A stretch of DNA of 48,656 nucleotides from Planctomycetaceae bacterium (GTDB lineage: Bacteria > Planctomycetota > Planctomycetia > Planctomycetales > Planctomycetaceae): the NCBI GenBank assembly GCA_020426325.1, contig JAGQQG010000046.1:1-48656 (forward strand), in the 5' to 3' direction. A program made the translations under genes and the position numbers. The notes beneath the pieces were generated by a model. That model saw only the letters and a list, made by a program, of their open reading frames with translations. It was not told the DNA's origin and searched no databases. Position 1 is the first letter of the stretch. Every line of letters starts with the position of its first letter. Positions 26,663-36,916 of the stretch are shown in pieces.

Positions 26663-27039
26663 CTTGAAATCTCCTCGACTTTCCGGGTTAATCTGAGAGA
26701 GGCGTCGTGGTTGGTTTTGATCTTGTCCGCAGACTTTTTTGAATCGAAACCAACCCAGGGAGGCCACTCATACGACGATTGGGTCCACCTGGCTTCTTGT
26801 TTCGTCCAGTCCCCGAAGTTCTCTCGCTGAGGAAGGGCAGAATTCGCTGTGCTTCCGACGGATGCGAGTCAGTCCGCTCGGTTGTACCGATTGTGAGTGA
26901 CGCCAGATTCAGCCTCTACCGTCTGGATTGATGGCACGGCGTGGAGAAGAACGCCCGGTCGCGGTGGGACGCCGAGGGTCCACAAAGTACCATTGCCTCA
27001 GAATGCTTCACTCATGGCAGAGTTTGACGGTTGTATCAA
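26663..27039. other. Divergent intergenic region
   Basis: This 377-bp gap lies between the leftward cysteine-rich gene and the rightward membrane-protein gene and should hold both promoters. An ATTTCAAGATG-like leader (GAGGAGATTTCAAG on the minus strand) just before the cysteine-rich start gives it a strong ribosome-binding site. Nothing else is recognised. Confidence 0.5.
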
Positions 27040-27969
27040 ATGGAAGTTCTTTTAAGGGCCGCTGCAGTGCTGTCAGTGATGTTTGCCATCCTGGTGATTG
27101 GGATGGCGGTTCGCACTCTCAGACTAACGACGTTGGTCATTGCCTGGCGATGGGCTTTGGGAGCAACACTGGTGTGGATGTTCGCATTGAGTTGGTCCTT
27201 CGCTGCTCCTGACAGGGAAGCACTTCAAGACTTGTTGTGGTACGCGGTCTCTCTGATCAGTTTGTGTCCGGGAATCGCCGTTCTGGGAGCGCGACGCCCA
27301 GGTTCGGCAGCTTGGACATGGTTTGTCGTACTCCCCATGCTTGCCGTGTTAGGCTGGCCGATGCTCACGGTCCTGGGAGGTGACAACCGCGTCGCGAGCG
27401 TTCAACTCGAAATCCCCCAGCTGATCGGTTTCGTGCTTGTTCTGCTGATGGGAAGTGGCAACTACATTGGGACGAAGTTCTGGTCATCTTCCTGTATGTA
27501 TGCTGTTGCTGTTTGCTTATTGGTCGCTCCACTTTCCACGATGGCACCTGAGGGGTTGTCGGATGTTCGGGCACGCCAATTGGCTGGACTAATTCTGGGA
27601 GCTGCCGTCGCAATCGCGGTCGTTCAGGGGCGAAGGAGTTCCTCGCATCCGTCTCCTTTGGATCGACTTTGGGATGACTTTCGCAATTCTTTTGGAATTG
27701 TTTGGGCAAATCGACTTCAGGAACGGGTGAACAGCGTTGCCCGGCAGAAGTCATGGCCGCTGGAGTTGACTCCCTTCGGAATTCTCTGGAGTGAGCCACT
27801 GACCGACCACGACCGTCACGAGGCCTCGGTCAAACTCGAAGAGACACTTCGCTGGCTGCTGCGGAGATTTGTGGACCCATCCTGGATTGATGACCGGCTC
27901 AAGTCTTCCGGGAATTTCTCAGTCCCAGCTGTCGCCCAGCCTGAAACAACTTCAATTCAAGAAGGGTGA
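27040..27969 (+). CDS. Polytopic membrane protein of unknown function
   Basis: The 309-residue protein has about six to seven hydrophobic segments in residues 1-195 (for example AVLSVMFAILVIGMAV and IGFVLVLLMGSGNYIGTKFW). A cytoplasmic C-terminal region of about 110 residues follows, with WDDFRNSFGIVWANRLQERVN and LEETLRWLLRRFVDPSWIDDRL. I do not recognise the family with certainty. The start at ATG 27040 is preferred over TTG 27031. The last segment ends 7 bp before the convergent PpiC gene. It may be a planctomycete-specific conserved protein. Confidence 0.7.
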   Translation: MEVLLRAAAVLSVMFAILVIGMAVRTLRLTTLVIAWRWALGATLVWMFALSWSFAAPDREALQDLLWYAVSLISLCPGIAVLGARRPGSAAWTWFVVLPMLAVLGWPMLTVLGGDNRVASVQLEIPQLIGFVLVLLMGSGNYIGTKFWSSSCMYAVAVCLLVAPLSTMAPEGLSDVRARQLAGLILGAAVAIAVVQGRRSSSHPSPLDRLWDDFRNSFGIVWANRLQERVNSVARQKSWPLELTPFGILWSEPLTDHDRHEASVKLEETLRWLLRRFVDPSWIDDRLKSSGNFSVPAVAQPETTSIQEG

Positions 27970-27975
27970 ATCTGC

Positions 27976-28899
27976 TCACTCCGCCCCTTCAATTTGGGCG
28001 TTGACTCGGAGCTGGGCGACCTGAGTGTCCCACATCTCCTGTGTGATCCGATCCAATACCGCAGACCGTACATCTTCCAGACTCAATTGGCCGGGCTGTA
28101 CATCAGTCACCTCGATCAGATGTACGCCCACGGAGGTACGAATCGGCTCACTGATGTCACCCTTCTTGAGGGAGAAGGCCGCGTCAGCGAAGAGAGATGG
28201 CATGATGCCACGGTGAGGAAAGAAGCCGACATCGCCACCCGTGGCTGCACTCGGCCCCTCAGAGTGCTCGCGTGCTGCCTCGGTGAATGAAACTTGGCCT
28301 GAGGTGATCCTTTGGCGTAATTCTCTCAGCGTGCGATCTGCCGCACTCCAGACTTCGTCCGACGAATCAGCGGGGACCTTAATGACGATGTGCCTTGCCC
28401 GCAGTTGCGTCCCGTCCAATTCCCGTTGGTGGGATGTGAATTTGTCTTTCAACTGCTTGTCTGTCACAACTTGCGAAACGTAGGCCTGCCAGGCTGCTGG
28501 TAACAAGAGCACACCCCGGAGATCTTTCTCACTCAGCCTCAAATCATTCAGCAGTTGCTCCGGTTCATGACCGCGCCGTCGAATGAGCGTCTTCAGAGCA
28601 TCAATTTGGGCATCTACCGCTTCTGGACTGGCCTGAACGCTGCGGCTTTTCAAGAACTCAGAGATCAATTGTTCGTTAATCAACTCCTCCAGCACTTGCT
28701 GGCGAAGCGAATCACGATCTTCCGAAGAAATCCCTCGGACCAGGCACTTGAGATCCAAGTCCGCGGTCGTAATCCGATGTCCGTTGACCAGTACCAGCGT
28801 CTTCGCATCGAGTCTTTGCTCATCCGCCGAATGAAGAACCTGCGAATAGAGAAATATGAAGAGCAGCCCACAAGTGATCACGTGCAAGTGATTGCGCAT
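27976..28899 (-). CDS. Peptidyl-prolyl isomerase, parvulin (PpiC/SurA) type
   Basis: The 307-residue exported folding factor has a signal peptide (residues 1-25, HVITCGLLFIFLYSQVLHSA). A SurA-N-like helical region (about 35-160) has an NGHRITTADLDLKCLV start. A parvulin PPIase domain follows at about 165-260, with RARHIVIKVPADS, ATGGDVGFFPHRGIMPSLFADAAFSLKKGDISEPIRTSVGVHLIEVTDV. It acts outside the cytoplasmic membrane on unfolded secreted proteins. It is a single gene, convergent with the membrane protein upstream in the window. Length and domain order are normal for single-domain SurA relatives. Confidence 0.92.
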   Translation of the reverse strand: MRNHLHVITCGLLFIFLYSQVLHSADEQRLDAKTLVLVNGHRITTADLDLKCLVRGISSEDRDSLRQQVLEELINEQLISEFLKSRSVQASPEAVDAQIDALKTLIRRRGHEPEQLLNDLRLSEKDLRGVLLLPAAWQAYVSQVVTDKQLKDKFTSHQRELDGTQLRARHIVIKVPADSSDEVWSAADRTLRELRQRITSGQVSFTEAAREHSEGPSAATGGDVGFFPHRGIMPSLFADAAFSLKKGDISEPIRTSVGVHLIEVTDVQPGQLSLEDVRSAVLDRITQEMWDTQVAQLRVNAQIEGAE

Positions 28900-29051
28900 T
28901 GACGTTTCCTCCCTGATTCCGACTGATCCGAGACGCTCGCTCAGATTGAGAACTCTAGCGTGCGCAGCGTAAGTTCAGACGAACGACCTGTCCAGACTCA
29001 CCGAAGCATCAGCTGATGAGAGCGAGACGATCGACGTTGGGAGTGCTGATT

Positions 29052-29423
29052 TCAACTGGCGACCGGAACCGCTGTCGACGGTGCGTCGAGAATGGTTTCC
29101 AGTTCTTCCAGTTCGCGGAACTCTCTCGAGTCGCGACGCAAATCGCCCCAACTCATGCAACTGTCAACGTGTCTTTCCAGTCGCTCTTCGACCAACATCT
29201 GTTCAATGGCTTCCCTTTGCAGGCGACGACGATTTCTCACATGATCCAACGCCAGGAATGACAGAATCCCCAGGAACCCCGCCGAGTACATGTAGAGCCG
29301 CATTTCGCTGCTGAACTGATCGCTGGCTGCAAAACCCAACAGGAACCCGCTCAGGATCAAGATGGTGCAGACGCTCAGCAGCGGACGGTCGTCTGGATCT
29401 CGATGTCGTCGACAATGGGACAT
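29052..29423 (-). CDS. Small two-helix membrane protein
   Basis: The 123-residue protein is read from ATG 29423; the longer frame adds 71 residues of unlikely composition. It has two TM helices at about 17-38 (VCTILILSGFLLGFAA) and 47-63 (YSAGFLGILSFLAL), then a charged helical C-terminus (RNRRRLQREAIEQMLVEERLERHVDSC and an acidic RELEELETIL part). It has no recognised domain. It stands alone and divergent from nadE. It may be a membrane-anchored structural or regulatory protein. Confidence 0.6.
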   Translation of the reverse strand: MSHCRRHRDPDDRPLLSVCTILILSGFLLGFAASDQFSSEMRLYMYSAGFLGILSFLALDHVRNRRRLQREAIEQMLVEERLERHVDSCMSWGDLRRDSREFRELEELETILDAPSTAVPVAS

Positions 29424-29696
29424 TTGAAAACCTGATGTCAATCTTTGGCGTTTGGTCTCGCAGGCGGGCGTCCACCGACGTCCAGAGATACAGGGTAGAC
29501 CCTTGGGACCATTGAAAAAACGTACGTCGACCAACTTGCGTGTCAAATGGGATTTCGAAATTGACCAGGTTTGATCTCTGAGGATTTGGAACGGCTGTCG
29601 AGCTTGTAGCGATTGTCCGTCATGTCCTACGCTCACCGACTGGAGTTGAGGTCCTGGTGTTGCCTCAACGCATCACATCCTGTCGTTCGATGTCCT

Positions 29697-31358
29697 ATGA
29701 AGATCGCCCTTGCTCAGTTGAACCCGATTGTCGGCGATCTGTCCGGCAACGCCGAGTTGATCCTTGCCGCTGCCCACGAAGCTCTCAGGGCCGGCGCGAA
29801 GCTACTGGTCACCCCTGAACTCATCATCTGTGGCTATCCCCCCAAGGACCTGTTGCTACGCGAGGGCTTTGTCGAAGCCTGTGACGCAGCTGTTGAAGAA
29901 CTGGCAGAAAAACTCGATCACTCACTCGGCATCCTCGTCGGTCATCCAACCAGAAAAGGCGTCCCCACAGGACAGATCGCCAATGGAGCGAGTCTACTGT
30001 TTGGTGGATTGATTCAGACCACAACCCATAAATACCTGCTCCCCAACTACGACGTCTTCGACGAACAGCGGTACTTCCGTGAAGCAGATCGCGTCTCTCC
30101 GATCGAGTTCGGCGGGCTGAGACTGGGCGTCCACATCTGCGAGGATGCGTGGTGGGGCGATCCTGACACGTTTTATCACCAGGACCCTTGTCAACGTCTC
30201 GATCCGGTCGCACGACTCGTCGAGCAGGGAGTCGACCTGCTCATCAATCTCTCTGCCAGCCCGTTCGAGATTAGCAAGCCAGTCCGCAGGCTCAACATCC
30301 TTCGACCGCATTCCTTGACACATGCCAAGCCGCTCTTGTTCGTGAATCAGGTCGGCGGCAATGACGACCTTGTGTTTGACGGTCACAGTCTGGTGCTGAA
30401 CGCGTCTGGTGAGATCGTCACCCAACTTCCCGGCTTCGCGTCCGACATGAGGCTGATCGATACCGAGAACCTCGGTGTCCCGATCTCACAGCAGGATGCT
30501 AGTCGGGAAGATCTACTACTTGACGCGTTGACGCTTGGACTCGGAGATTACATGCGGAAATGCGGATTCACCGGATGCGTGCTCGGCCTTTCCGGCGGGA
30601 TCGACAGTGCTCTCGCAGCGTGCATCGCAGCTCGCGCGGTTGGCCCTGAGAACGTTCATGCTCTCCTCATGCCTTCTCGATACAGCAGCGATCATAGCGT
30701 GGATGATGCTCGGCGTCTTGCAGAGAATCTGGGCATCGACTGGGAGATCGTCCCGATCGACGCCGTGCATCAAGCATACGAGGGGACGACCATCATTGGA
30801 GATGATCTGCGTTTGCAACCGGCCGGGTTGGCTGATCAGAACCTGCAAGCGCGTATCCGTGGGGCGATGGTCATGGTCCGCAGTAATCATCACGGCTGGC
30901 TGGCGCTGGCGACCGGCAACAAGAGTGAACTCGCGGTTGGCTATTGCACTCTCTATGGCGACATGGCCGGAGGCTTTGCTGTGCTGTGCGACCTCCTTAA
31001 GCGGGATGTCTACGCCGTCTCAAGACATATCAATGTTCTGGCAGGCCGTGAGGTGATCCCGGAACACATCATCAACAAGCCCCCCAGTGCCGAGCTCGCT
31101 CCGAATCAGGTCGACCAGGATACACTTCCCCCTTATCCGCTGTTGGATGATATCCTCGAAGGTCTGATCGAACACGAAGAGTCGGTCGCCTCGCTATGCA
31201 AAAAATATCACCCTATGACAGTTCTCTGGGTCGCCTCGCGTGTCGACCGTAACGAATTTAAACGCCGTCAGATGCCTCCCGGCATCAAACTCTCCGAACG
31301 CGCCTTCGGAAGCGGCCGCCGCATGCCCATGGCCGCCCGCATCAACGTCAACCCATAA
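29697..31358 (+). CDS. nadE: Glutamine-dependent NAD+ synthetase
   Basis: The enzyme converts deamido-NAD to NAD+ with ATP and glutamine, the last step of NAD synthesis. The start is ATG 29697 ([14 protein letters not shown]). Residues about 1-250 form the nitrilase-like glutaminase domain, with Glu in [15 protein letters not shown], Lys in [13 protein letters not shown] and catalytic Cys in [10 protein letters not shown]. Residues about 275-540 are the synthetase domain, with the PP-loop [14 protein letters not shown] and [15 protein letters not shown]. It has 553 residues, the two-domain bacterial form. mazG follows 21 bp downstream and may be co-transcribed. Confidence 0.96.
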   Translation: MKIALAQLNPIVGDLSGNAELILAAAHEALRAGAKLLVTPELIICGYPPKDLLLREGFVEACDAAVEELAEKLDHSLGILVGHPTRKGVPTGQIANGASLLFGGLIQTTTHKYLLPNYDVFDEQRYFREADRVSPIEFGGLRLGVHICEDAWWGDPDTFYHQDPCQRLDPVARLVEQGVDLLINLSASPFEISKPVRRLNILRPHSLTHAKPLLFVNQVGGNDDLVFDGHSLVLNASGEIVTQLPGFASDMRLIDTENLGVPISQQDASREDLLLDALTLGLGDYMRKCGFTGCVLGLSGGIDSALAACIAARAVGPENVHALLMPSRYSSDHSVDDARRLAENLGIDWEIVPIDAVHQAYEGTTIIGDDLRLQPAGLADQNLQARIRGAMVMVRSNHHGWLALATGNKSELAVGYCTLYGDMAGGFAVLCDLLKRDVYAVSRHINVLAGREVIPEHIINKPPSAELAPNQVDQDTLPPYPLLDDILEGLIEHEESVASLCKKYHPMTVLWVASRVDRNEFKRRQMPPGIKLSERAFGSGRRMPMAARINVNP

Positions 31359-31379
31359 CCCCTTCACACGTTCCGCAAC

Positions 31380-32276
31380 ATGAATGCTCCCGTCACTCTC
31401 CCCACTCCCGGCACGCCTCCGCCGCGTGATGAGGTCGCTGCGTCGTTCATCCGACTGGTCGAAGTCATCGCCAGGCTCCGGTCGCCCGAGGGATGCCCCT
31501 GGGACCGTGAACAAACGCTGTCCAGCATCAAACCCTACACTCTGGAGGAAACCTACGAACTCCTCGAAGCCATTGATGCTAATGACAACGACGCCATCTC
31601 CGAGGAGTTGGGGGACCTGTTACTTCAAGTCGTACTTGACGCCCAGATTGCAGCTGACGAGGCACGATTCGGACTGATCGAAGTGATCGACCGCATTGCC
31701 GACAAGATGGTCCATCGGCATCCACACGTCTTCGCCGACGCACACGCAGAGACAGCCGCAGACGTCCACACTCACTGGGATGCGGCCAAGTCAAAAGAGA
31801 AACAGCGAAATTCGGTGCTCGATGGGATTCCTGCCGATCTGCCTGCCCTGGCTCGGGCGGCCCGGATCACCAAACGAGCCGCTCGCGTGGGCTACGACTT
31901 TCCGCATCGTCTCATGCTGTTCGACAAGCTGCAGGAAGAACTCACTGAACTCCGCCAGGAGCTATCCCCGCATGCTCCTCTCCCCCATATCCCGGCCTCC
32001 GTCGTCGGGGACCATGTCATCGACGAATCGATTGACGACCCTGCACGTCGGGACCGCGTTGAGGACGAACTGGGGGACGTGCTCTTTGTCATGGCCAACA
32101 TCGCCCGACGTTGGGGCATCAACCCGGAAGAAGCATTGCGTCGCAGCAACCGTAAGTTTACCAAGCGGTTTCAGGCGATCGAACGGGGCCTCGCAGCCGA
32201 AGGCAAGAAGATCAACGAGGTAACCCTCGTCGAAATGGAAGAGCACTACCAACGAGCCAAACAGAACGGCATCTGA
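31380..32276 (+). CDS. mazG: Nucleoside triphosphate pyrophosphohydrolase MazG
   Basis: The 298-residue enzyme hydrolyses NTPs to NMP and pyrophosphate, cleaning aberrant nucleotides. It has two MazG-type helical domains. The first has LRSPEGCPWDREQT, EETYELLEAID and EELGDLLLQVVLDAQIA, which supplies the Mg-binding ExxE...ExxD residues. The second has FDKLQEELTEL and DELGDVLFVMANIARR. The C-terminus, NRKFTKRFQAIER, is the usual ending. It is 21 bp from nadE and probably in the same transcript. Residues about 195-220 carry an inserted loop richer in Pro and His than E. coli MazG. Confidence 0.95.
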   Translation: MNAPVTLPTPGTPPPRDEVAASFIRLVEVIARLRSPEGCPWDREQTLSSIKPYTLEETYELLEAIDANDNDAISEELGDLLLQVVLDAQIAADEARFGLIEVIDRIADKMVHRHPHVFADAHAETAADVHTHWDAAKSKEKQRNSVLDGIPADLPALARAARITKRAARVGYDFPHRLMLFDKLQEELTELRQELSPHAPLPHIPASVVGDHVIDESIDDPARRDRVEDELGDVLFVMANIARRWGINPEEALRRSNRKFTKRFQAIERGLAAEGKKINEVTLVEMEEHYQRAKQNGI

Positions 32277-32434
32277 TGGTAGCTGGATTCGCCAGAATTC
32301 AGCCTCTTTGATTGTTGGGGGCAATTCGAAGTTTGGCTTGGCGTTACGTTAATAGCCGGGGCGCCATGTTTGAGAGACGCCCTACAACATGCTCGCACTT
32401 CTACCGCCGCGAGCGCATGCCACACCGCCGTGAC

Positions 32435-33826
32435 TCAAAGCGACACTGCAAGTTCCCGAACCAAGGACTCCAGAAGTTCGAGTGAGGCGTGGGCTTCCTC
32501 GATCGTCATCGTCATCGGCGGACTGACGCGCAGCACGTTGCCGGCGAGTGCCCCGAGGAGATGGATGCCGACTCCATCCCGGCCCAGGTAACACTTCTCG
32601 ACGATCTTACTCGCGATCTCCTTCGATGAAAAACCGCCGGCATCCGCACACTCGATCCCGAAGACCATGCCCTCACCGCGCACCTTAGCGATGAGGCCCG
32701 TGTCCTTCAGTCGGGTGAGTCCTTTCACGAACACATCATTCAGCTTGGCCGTCTGTTCGAGTACATCGGTATTCTCGAATTCATCCAGCGTCGCAATGAC
32801 GGCCGCACAGGCGAGCGGATTGGCGCTCCAGGTGTCGGAACCTTCGCCATATTTGAGGCTGCCCATCAGGTCTGCCCGGCCGACAGCTGCGCTGACGGGG
32901 ACGCCGTTGCCCAGTCCCTTGCCGAGACACACGATGTCGGGTTCGATGCCGTATTTCTCAAACGCATACATTTTGCCCGTGCGACCGAAGTTCGCCTGCA
33001 CTTCATCAAGAATCAGTATCACGTCGTTGGCACGGCACCACTCCTCCAGCATCTGCAAGTATGCAGGCTGGGGATGATAGCTGCCGCCTCCGCCCAGGTA
33101 GGGCTCGGTGATTAGGCAGTTGATGCGATTGCCGTACTGCCGCCTGAGGGCATCGAGTTCGGCTCGGTATTTGGACAGGTCAATGTCATCATCGGCCTTG
33201 CTGATGTCATCACATTCCTGCATGGGAAAGCTGATGAACTTCACACGTGGGTCGCGATCTTGATCGGTCTCGCAGCCGGTGACGGCTCCCGCGAGGCCCT
33301 TCTTGCCGTGAAAGCCGTAACGTGTGGCCACGATGATGTCACGGCTCTCATCGCGATGCAGGCACGCCCAGAGTGCCTTTTGGATCGCTTCCGAACCGGA
33401 AGCGGCCCACATCACCTGCTCGCATCGACTGCCCCCTTTAGAGGCCTGAAGGTTCTTGATCAGCCTTTCGACAGCCGTCGCCTCCAGCTCGGTCATGGCG
33501 TTGTAGGCAGTGAGTGTGACGGCCTCGAAATAGCCGGTTGTCTCCCCTCCGGCCACATGTTCGGGCATCCACCCCATGTGTCGACAGAACGTCTGCATCC
33601 ATCGTCGGGGATTGTGCCCCAGATTGGCCACGAGCACCCCGCTCGAAAAATCGTATAACTTGCGACCTTCGGGAGTAAAATGAAAGATTCCGGCTGACTT
33701 GGCGAATACCGCCTGGGAGGGCGTAAAAGTCCGGAGAGCGAGCGGCTCCGCCTGACTGAGCGTTTTTCGAGTCGCATTCGACCGGTCTTCGCCGGCAAAT
33801 TGGATGGGTTGTACCATTGTTGGCAT
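32435..33826 (-). CDS. Class III PLP-dependent aminotransferase
   Basis: The 463-residue type III aminotransferase (4-aminobutyrate/ornithine/acetylornithine group) has AASGSEAIQKALWACLH at the PLP phosphate site. LILDEVQANFGRTG has the Asp that contacts the pyridine nitrogen, and CLGKGLGNGVPVSAAVG has the Schiff-base Lys. WSANPLACAAVIATLDEF follows. Nothing in the neighbourhood (mazG on one side, a DUF4112 gene on the other) indicates the substrate, so a specific name would be a guess. The start at ATG 33826 has a second in-frame ATG three codons on (MPTM). Confidence 0.88.
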   Translation of the reverse strand: MPTMVQPIQFAGEDRSNATRKTLSQAEPLALRTFTPSQAVFAKSAGIFHFTPEGRKLYDFSSGVLVANLGHNPRRWMQTFCRHMGWMPEHVAGGETTGYFEAVTLTAYNAMTELEATAVERLIKNLQASKGGSRCEQVMWAASGSEAIQKALWACLHRDESRDIIVATRYGFHGKKGLAGAVTGCETDQDRDPRVKFISFPMQECDDISKADDDIDLSKYRAELDALRRQYGNRINCLITEPYLGGGGSYHPQPAYLQMLEEWCRANDVILILDEVQANFGRTGKMYAFEKYGIEPDIVCLGKGLGNGVPVSAAVGRADLMGSLKYGEGSDTWSANPLACAAVIATLDEFENTDVLEQTAKLNDVFVKGLTRLKDTGLIAKVRGEGMVFGIECADAGGFSSKEIASKIVEKCYLGRDGVGIHLLGALAGNVLRVSPPMTMTIEEAHASLELLESLVRELAVSL

Positions 33827-33945
33827 TCAAGATGCTGTGTTTAACGTTGAATTGAAGACGTTCAGCGTAGCAGCAGACGTGACAATTCGCGACCCGTCCG
33901 CCAGCGATTCCTGATGAACCAACATGGAAGCCAAGAGACCAGAAA

Positions 33946-34395
33946 ATGACGACTGAACTCATCACTGGAGGTACCGCCAACTCTGCAAGTGGCCGTCATG
34001 CCACCGAACAGACTGGACGGAGAGTTTATGAACCAGAAATCTTCAACCCTGACCACGAAGCTCGTCTCCAGCGGATCGTGTTTATCGCACAGCTGATGGA
34101 CGACGCAGCGACCATTCCCGGTACCGATTACCGCGTGGGCTGGGACTCGATTATCGGACTCGTTCCTGGGATCGGCGACGTCGCTTCTGCTCTGATCTCA
34201 AGTTGGATCGTTTACGAGGCCAAGCAACTCGGCCTTCCCAAATGGAAGCTCGCCCGCATGATGGCCAACATCGGCATCGACACCACGCTCGGTATTGTGC
34301 CTCTTGTGGGTGACTTCTTCGACGCCACATACAAAGCAAACCGCAAGAACGCTCACATCGTTCTCAAGCACTTCGGGCGACACGCCACGTCGTAG
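33946..34395 (+). CDS. DUF4112-family small membrane protein
   Basis: The 149-residue protein matches the DUF4112 pattern: a DDAATIPGTDYRVGWDSIIGLVPGIGDVASALISSWIVYEAKQLGLPK core, then MANIGIDTTLGIVPLVGDFFDATYKANRKNAHIL-like segments. Two hydrophobic stretches each contain a GLVPGIGD or GIVPLVGD motif. The family is widespread with no known role. It is convergent with the following membrane protein, separated by one base. Confidence 0.88.
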   Translation: MTTELITGGTANSASGRHATEQTGRRVYEPEIFNPDHEARLQRIVFIAQLMDDAATIPGTDYRVGWDSIIGLVPGIGDVASALISSWIVYEAKQLGLPKWKLARMMANIGIDTTLGIVPLVGDFFDATYKANRKNAHIVLKHFGRHATS

Positions 34396-34396
34396 G

Positions 34397-35530
34397 TCAT
34401 ACCCGCAGAAAGATCCTTTTGCGGTACATGACGTACAGCAGCAGCCACTTCATGATGACAAAGGCAATCTCAAACAGAAGTGTCTCATACTCTCCCGTGT
34501 GTTTGAGCAGTCCGTCGAACAGCCGATGCGTCGTGAAAGAGAAGTCGATGAACGCAACTGCCATGTAGATGAAGATCGAATTCATGCCGATCACGACGAA
34601 GAAGAACGCCCAGCGACGCAGCCGCCAGACATCAATGACCAGATAGAACAGTGACAGAAACAACAGGCTCCACCCAGCACACTGAAGAACGAACGAACTC
34701 GACCAGAGATTCTTGTTGATGGGGAAGTCACGGTTCCACAATTGCGCCAGTGCCAGACAGATCAAGCCGACCACAACCATGACGGCTGTCTTGAAATACC
34801 CTCCGCGATTCTCATTCTTCAAGAACTGCCCCGTTAGCGCCCCCATGAGAGCGGTGCCGATCGCGGGGATCGTGGCGAATACCCCCTCCGGATCTCGAAC
34901 CTCTTTGTAGAGTTTTCCCGGAATCAGCATTCGATCGACGTAGTCGGTCAGCGTATGACCGGGTTCAAGATCCCCCGCCCCGAATCCGGGGACCGGAATA
35001 AACTTGAGGGCAGCCCAGTATCCGACGAGCAGACCGACCACCCACACGATCTGACTCCGCCACTTCGTGTTCAGCACGATGAGTCCTGCAAACAAATACG
35101 CCAGACCGATCCGGCCCAGAACGCTGGGAAGACGAGTGTCCGGCCAATTGAACTTCAACAGGCCGTTGTAGATCATCCCCAGCAGCACCAGGATCAGCCC
35201 GCGGATGATCACATGCCGCGTCAGCTGTGATTTGGTATCTCCCCGATGCAGCCGCTTTTCGAACGACAGGGGCATCGAGACTCCTGCAATAAACAGGAAC
35301 AGCGGAAAGATCAGATCGTAGAACTTGAACCCATGCCACTCCGGATGATGCATCTGTCCTTCCAGCCAGATGAGCCAACTCCACCCAAACACCTCCGCTC
35401 CCGCTTGTACGATTCCCTCACCTCCCATGATCCAGAACATGTCAAAGCCACGCAGAGCATCCAGGCTCACCAGCCGGTCACTTCGAACATCTGCGGAAGT
35501 CGTTCCAGTTACGGGGGGCTTTGAGGGCAT
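34397..35530 (-). CDS. Heparan-alpha-glucosaminide acetyltransferase-like membrane protein (DUF5009)
   Basis: The 377-residue polytopic protein has about ten TM helices. The N-terminus RLVSLDALRGFDMFWIMGGEG and the segment FYDLIFPLFLFIAGVSMPLSFEKR are the signatures of the NagX/HGSNAT/DUF5009 group. This group is related to membrane acyltransferases and thought to transfer acyl groups across the membrane to a sugar. The His expected in these enzymes may be in the MHHPEWHGFKFYD segment. Planctomycetes have many paralogues. The acceptor is unknown. It stands alone. Confidence 0.85.
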   Translation of the reverse strand: MPSKPPVTGTTSADVRSDRLVSLDALRGFDMFWIMGGEGIVQAGAEVFGWSWLIWLEGQMHHPEWHGFKFYDLIFPLFLFIAGVSMPLSFEKRLHRGDTKSQLTRHVIIRGLILVLLGMIYNGLLKFNWPDTRLPSVLGRIGLAYLFAGLIVLNTKWRSQIVWVVGLLVGYWAALKFIPVPGFGAGDLEPGHTLTDYVDRMLIPGKLYKEVRDPEGVFATIPAIGTALMGALTGQFLKNENRGGYFKTAVMVVVGLICLALAQLWNRDFPINKNLWSSSFVLQCAGWSLLFLSLFYLVIDVWRLRRWAFFFVVIGMNSIFIYMAVAFIDFSFTTHRLFDGLLKHTGEYETLLFEIAFVIMKWLLLYVMYRKRIFLRV

Positions 35531-35715
35531 ATTTCAAGGACTTCTTGGGTACATTGAGGTAATCAACAATGGCTGAGTGGTCGAGAAATGATCTCGACCA
35601 ACAGTCTTCTCACCCGGACTGACAGCATCCTGTCGAGTGATCGCAAACTCATTCATCCGAAACGCGTCTGACACTCTTTTGACCATCCCACAGAGTCACC
35701 AGGCGAGCCAATACG

Positions 35716-36198
35716 CTACAGATTCGGAGAATCCATTCCAAGCCATGCGGCAAACAGAGCTGCGGCAATGATGTGGATGATCGCGATGAGAACCCCCACG
35801 CCAATGATGGTTTGGATGCCATCGTCTCGGGTCGGTTTCTGATGAAGGATGTGCTTGCTGACGACGCTGCACACCCAGGTCCAATGCAGCATGACGTGCA
35901 GCAGGATATCGACTGCAAACACACAGATGACCCAGAACTGAAAGCCTCGCCAGTATTCGGCCGTGCCGCCCCAGAGAGTCAGGTTTTCATACGCCCGTCC
36001 TGGTGGAAACAGAAAGTAGAGAACGACTGTCACCCACAGCAGCACGAGAAACACGACGAGCAGAGAGGCGTCGACCCAGAAGTTCACCAGCGTCTTGGAC
36101 AACCATCGGCCTTGCGACTCTTGAGTGACGGGAGAGGGCTTGTTCGGACCGCGATCGATCCCTGAAGGTTGTTGGTTTTCCGTATCAGTTGACGTCAT
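35716..36198 (-). CDS. Four-helix membrane protein, DUF4405-like
   Basis: The 160-residue protein starts at ATG 36198, overlapping the end of the preceding TauE/SafE gene by 14 bp. It has about three to four TM helices with FVICVFAVDILLHVMLHWTWV, in which two His on one helix face fit the haem-b or metal-binding pattern of the DUF4405/cytochrome b-like group. It closes the cbb3 oxidase operon and may act as a membrane redox or assembly partner. The longer frame to 36288 is antisense-free but lacks a good start. Function is inferred only from the cluster. Confidence 0.7.
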   Translation of the reverse strand: MTSTDTENQQPSGIDRGPNKPSPVTQESQGRWLSKTLVNFWVDASLLVVFLVLLWVTVVLYFLFPPGRAYENLTLWGGTAEYWRGFQFWVICVFAVDILLHVMLHWTWVCSVVSKHILHQKPTRDDGIQTIIGVGVLIAIIHIIAAALFAAWLGMDSPNL

Positions 36199-36916
36199 CT
36201 TGCTGAGAAGATTCGAGACAGAAGGGACAGCTGGGCGAGGCGGTTTCAGTTGTCCCGGAGTTTCGCAGAAAGCCCGCTCCGCGAGCAACCGTGAGGAGAC
36301 CGGTCACGACGACACAGCAAGCGGCCACCTGCATTAACCGTCGACGAGTGGCCAGTTTGAGAAATGACATGCCGACACCAGCGGCGACCATCAAAGGAAC
36401 GGTTCCCAGTCCGAATGCGGTCATCGTCGCGGCCCCCCAACCGACGTGCTGAGTCGTGGCGGCCAGTGAGAGAAAGGCATACACCAGGCCACACGGGAGA
36501 AACCCGGTCAAAATGCCTGCAATGAACGAAGTCTGCAGGCCGGGGGCTTTAAGCAGCGATGCAAACTGTTTCCCCATCAAGCATCCCGTGACCGAGACGG
36601 TCGGCCTGCCGAACAGGCGAAATCCCGCAGCTGCCAAGCCTTCGCTGATGAGAAAGATCCCGGCCAGCAGGCAGAGGCAGGCAGAGACGTTGATCCACTG
36701 ACTCGCGGTTGCCGACAGCCACAAACCTCCGTATCCGGCAATCGCACCCAGGGTCGAATACGTGAAGATGCGACCGACACTGTAAGTCAGCTGAGCAGCA
36801 AGATTGCTAGCAATACCTGGGCGGTCGATGCCCAGCATCAGGGCAAACCCACCGCACATCCCCAGACAATGAGATGATCCGAGCAATCCTCCCAGGAAGA
36901 CCAAGGGCAGTTCCAT
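36185..36916 (-). CDS. TauE/SafE-family membrane protein of the cbb3 cluster
   Basis: The 243-residue protein starts at ATG 36916 in a TGATG overlap with the ccoI stop. It has six or so TM helices with the N-terminal GSSHCLGMCGGFAL motif and AGILTGFLPCGLVYAFLSLA, the two Cys-containing signatures of the sulfite-exporter/cytochrome-biogenesis branch found next to ccoI. The relatives adjacent to CcoI are thought to help supply copper to the oxidase or to move reductant across the membrane. Its C-terminus has a CPFC pair. Tight coupling to ccoI supports a shared role in copper handling. Confidence 0.85.
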   Translation of the reverse strand: MELPLVFLGGLLGSSHCLGMCGGFALMLGIDRPGIASNLAAQLTYSVGRIFTYSTLGAIAGYGGLWLSATASQWINVSACLCLLAGIFLISEGLAAAGFRLFGRPTVSVTGCLMGKQFASLLKAPGLQTSFIAGILTGFLPCGLVYAFLSLAATTQHVGWGAATMTAFGLGTVPLMVAAGVGMSFLKLATRRRLMQVAACCVVVTGLLTVARGAGFLRNSGTTETASPSCPFCLESSQQDDVN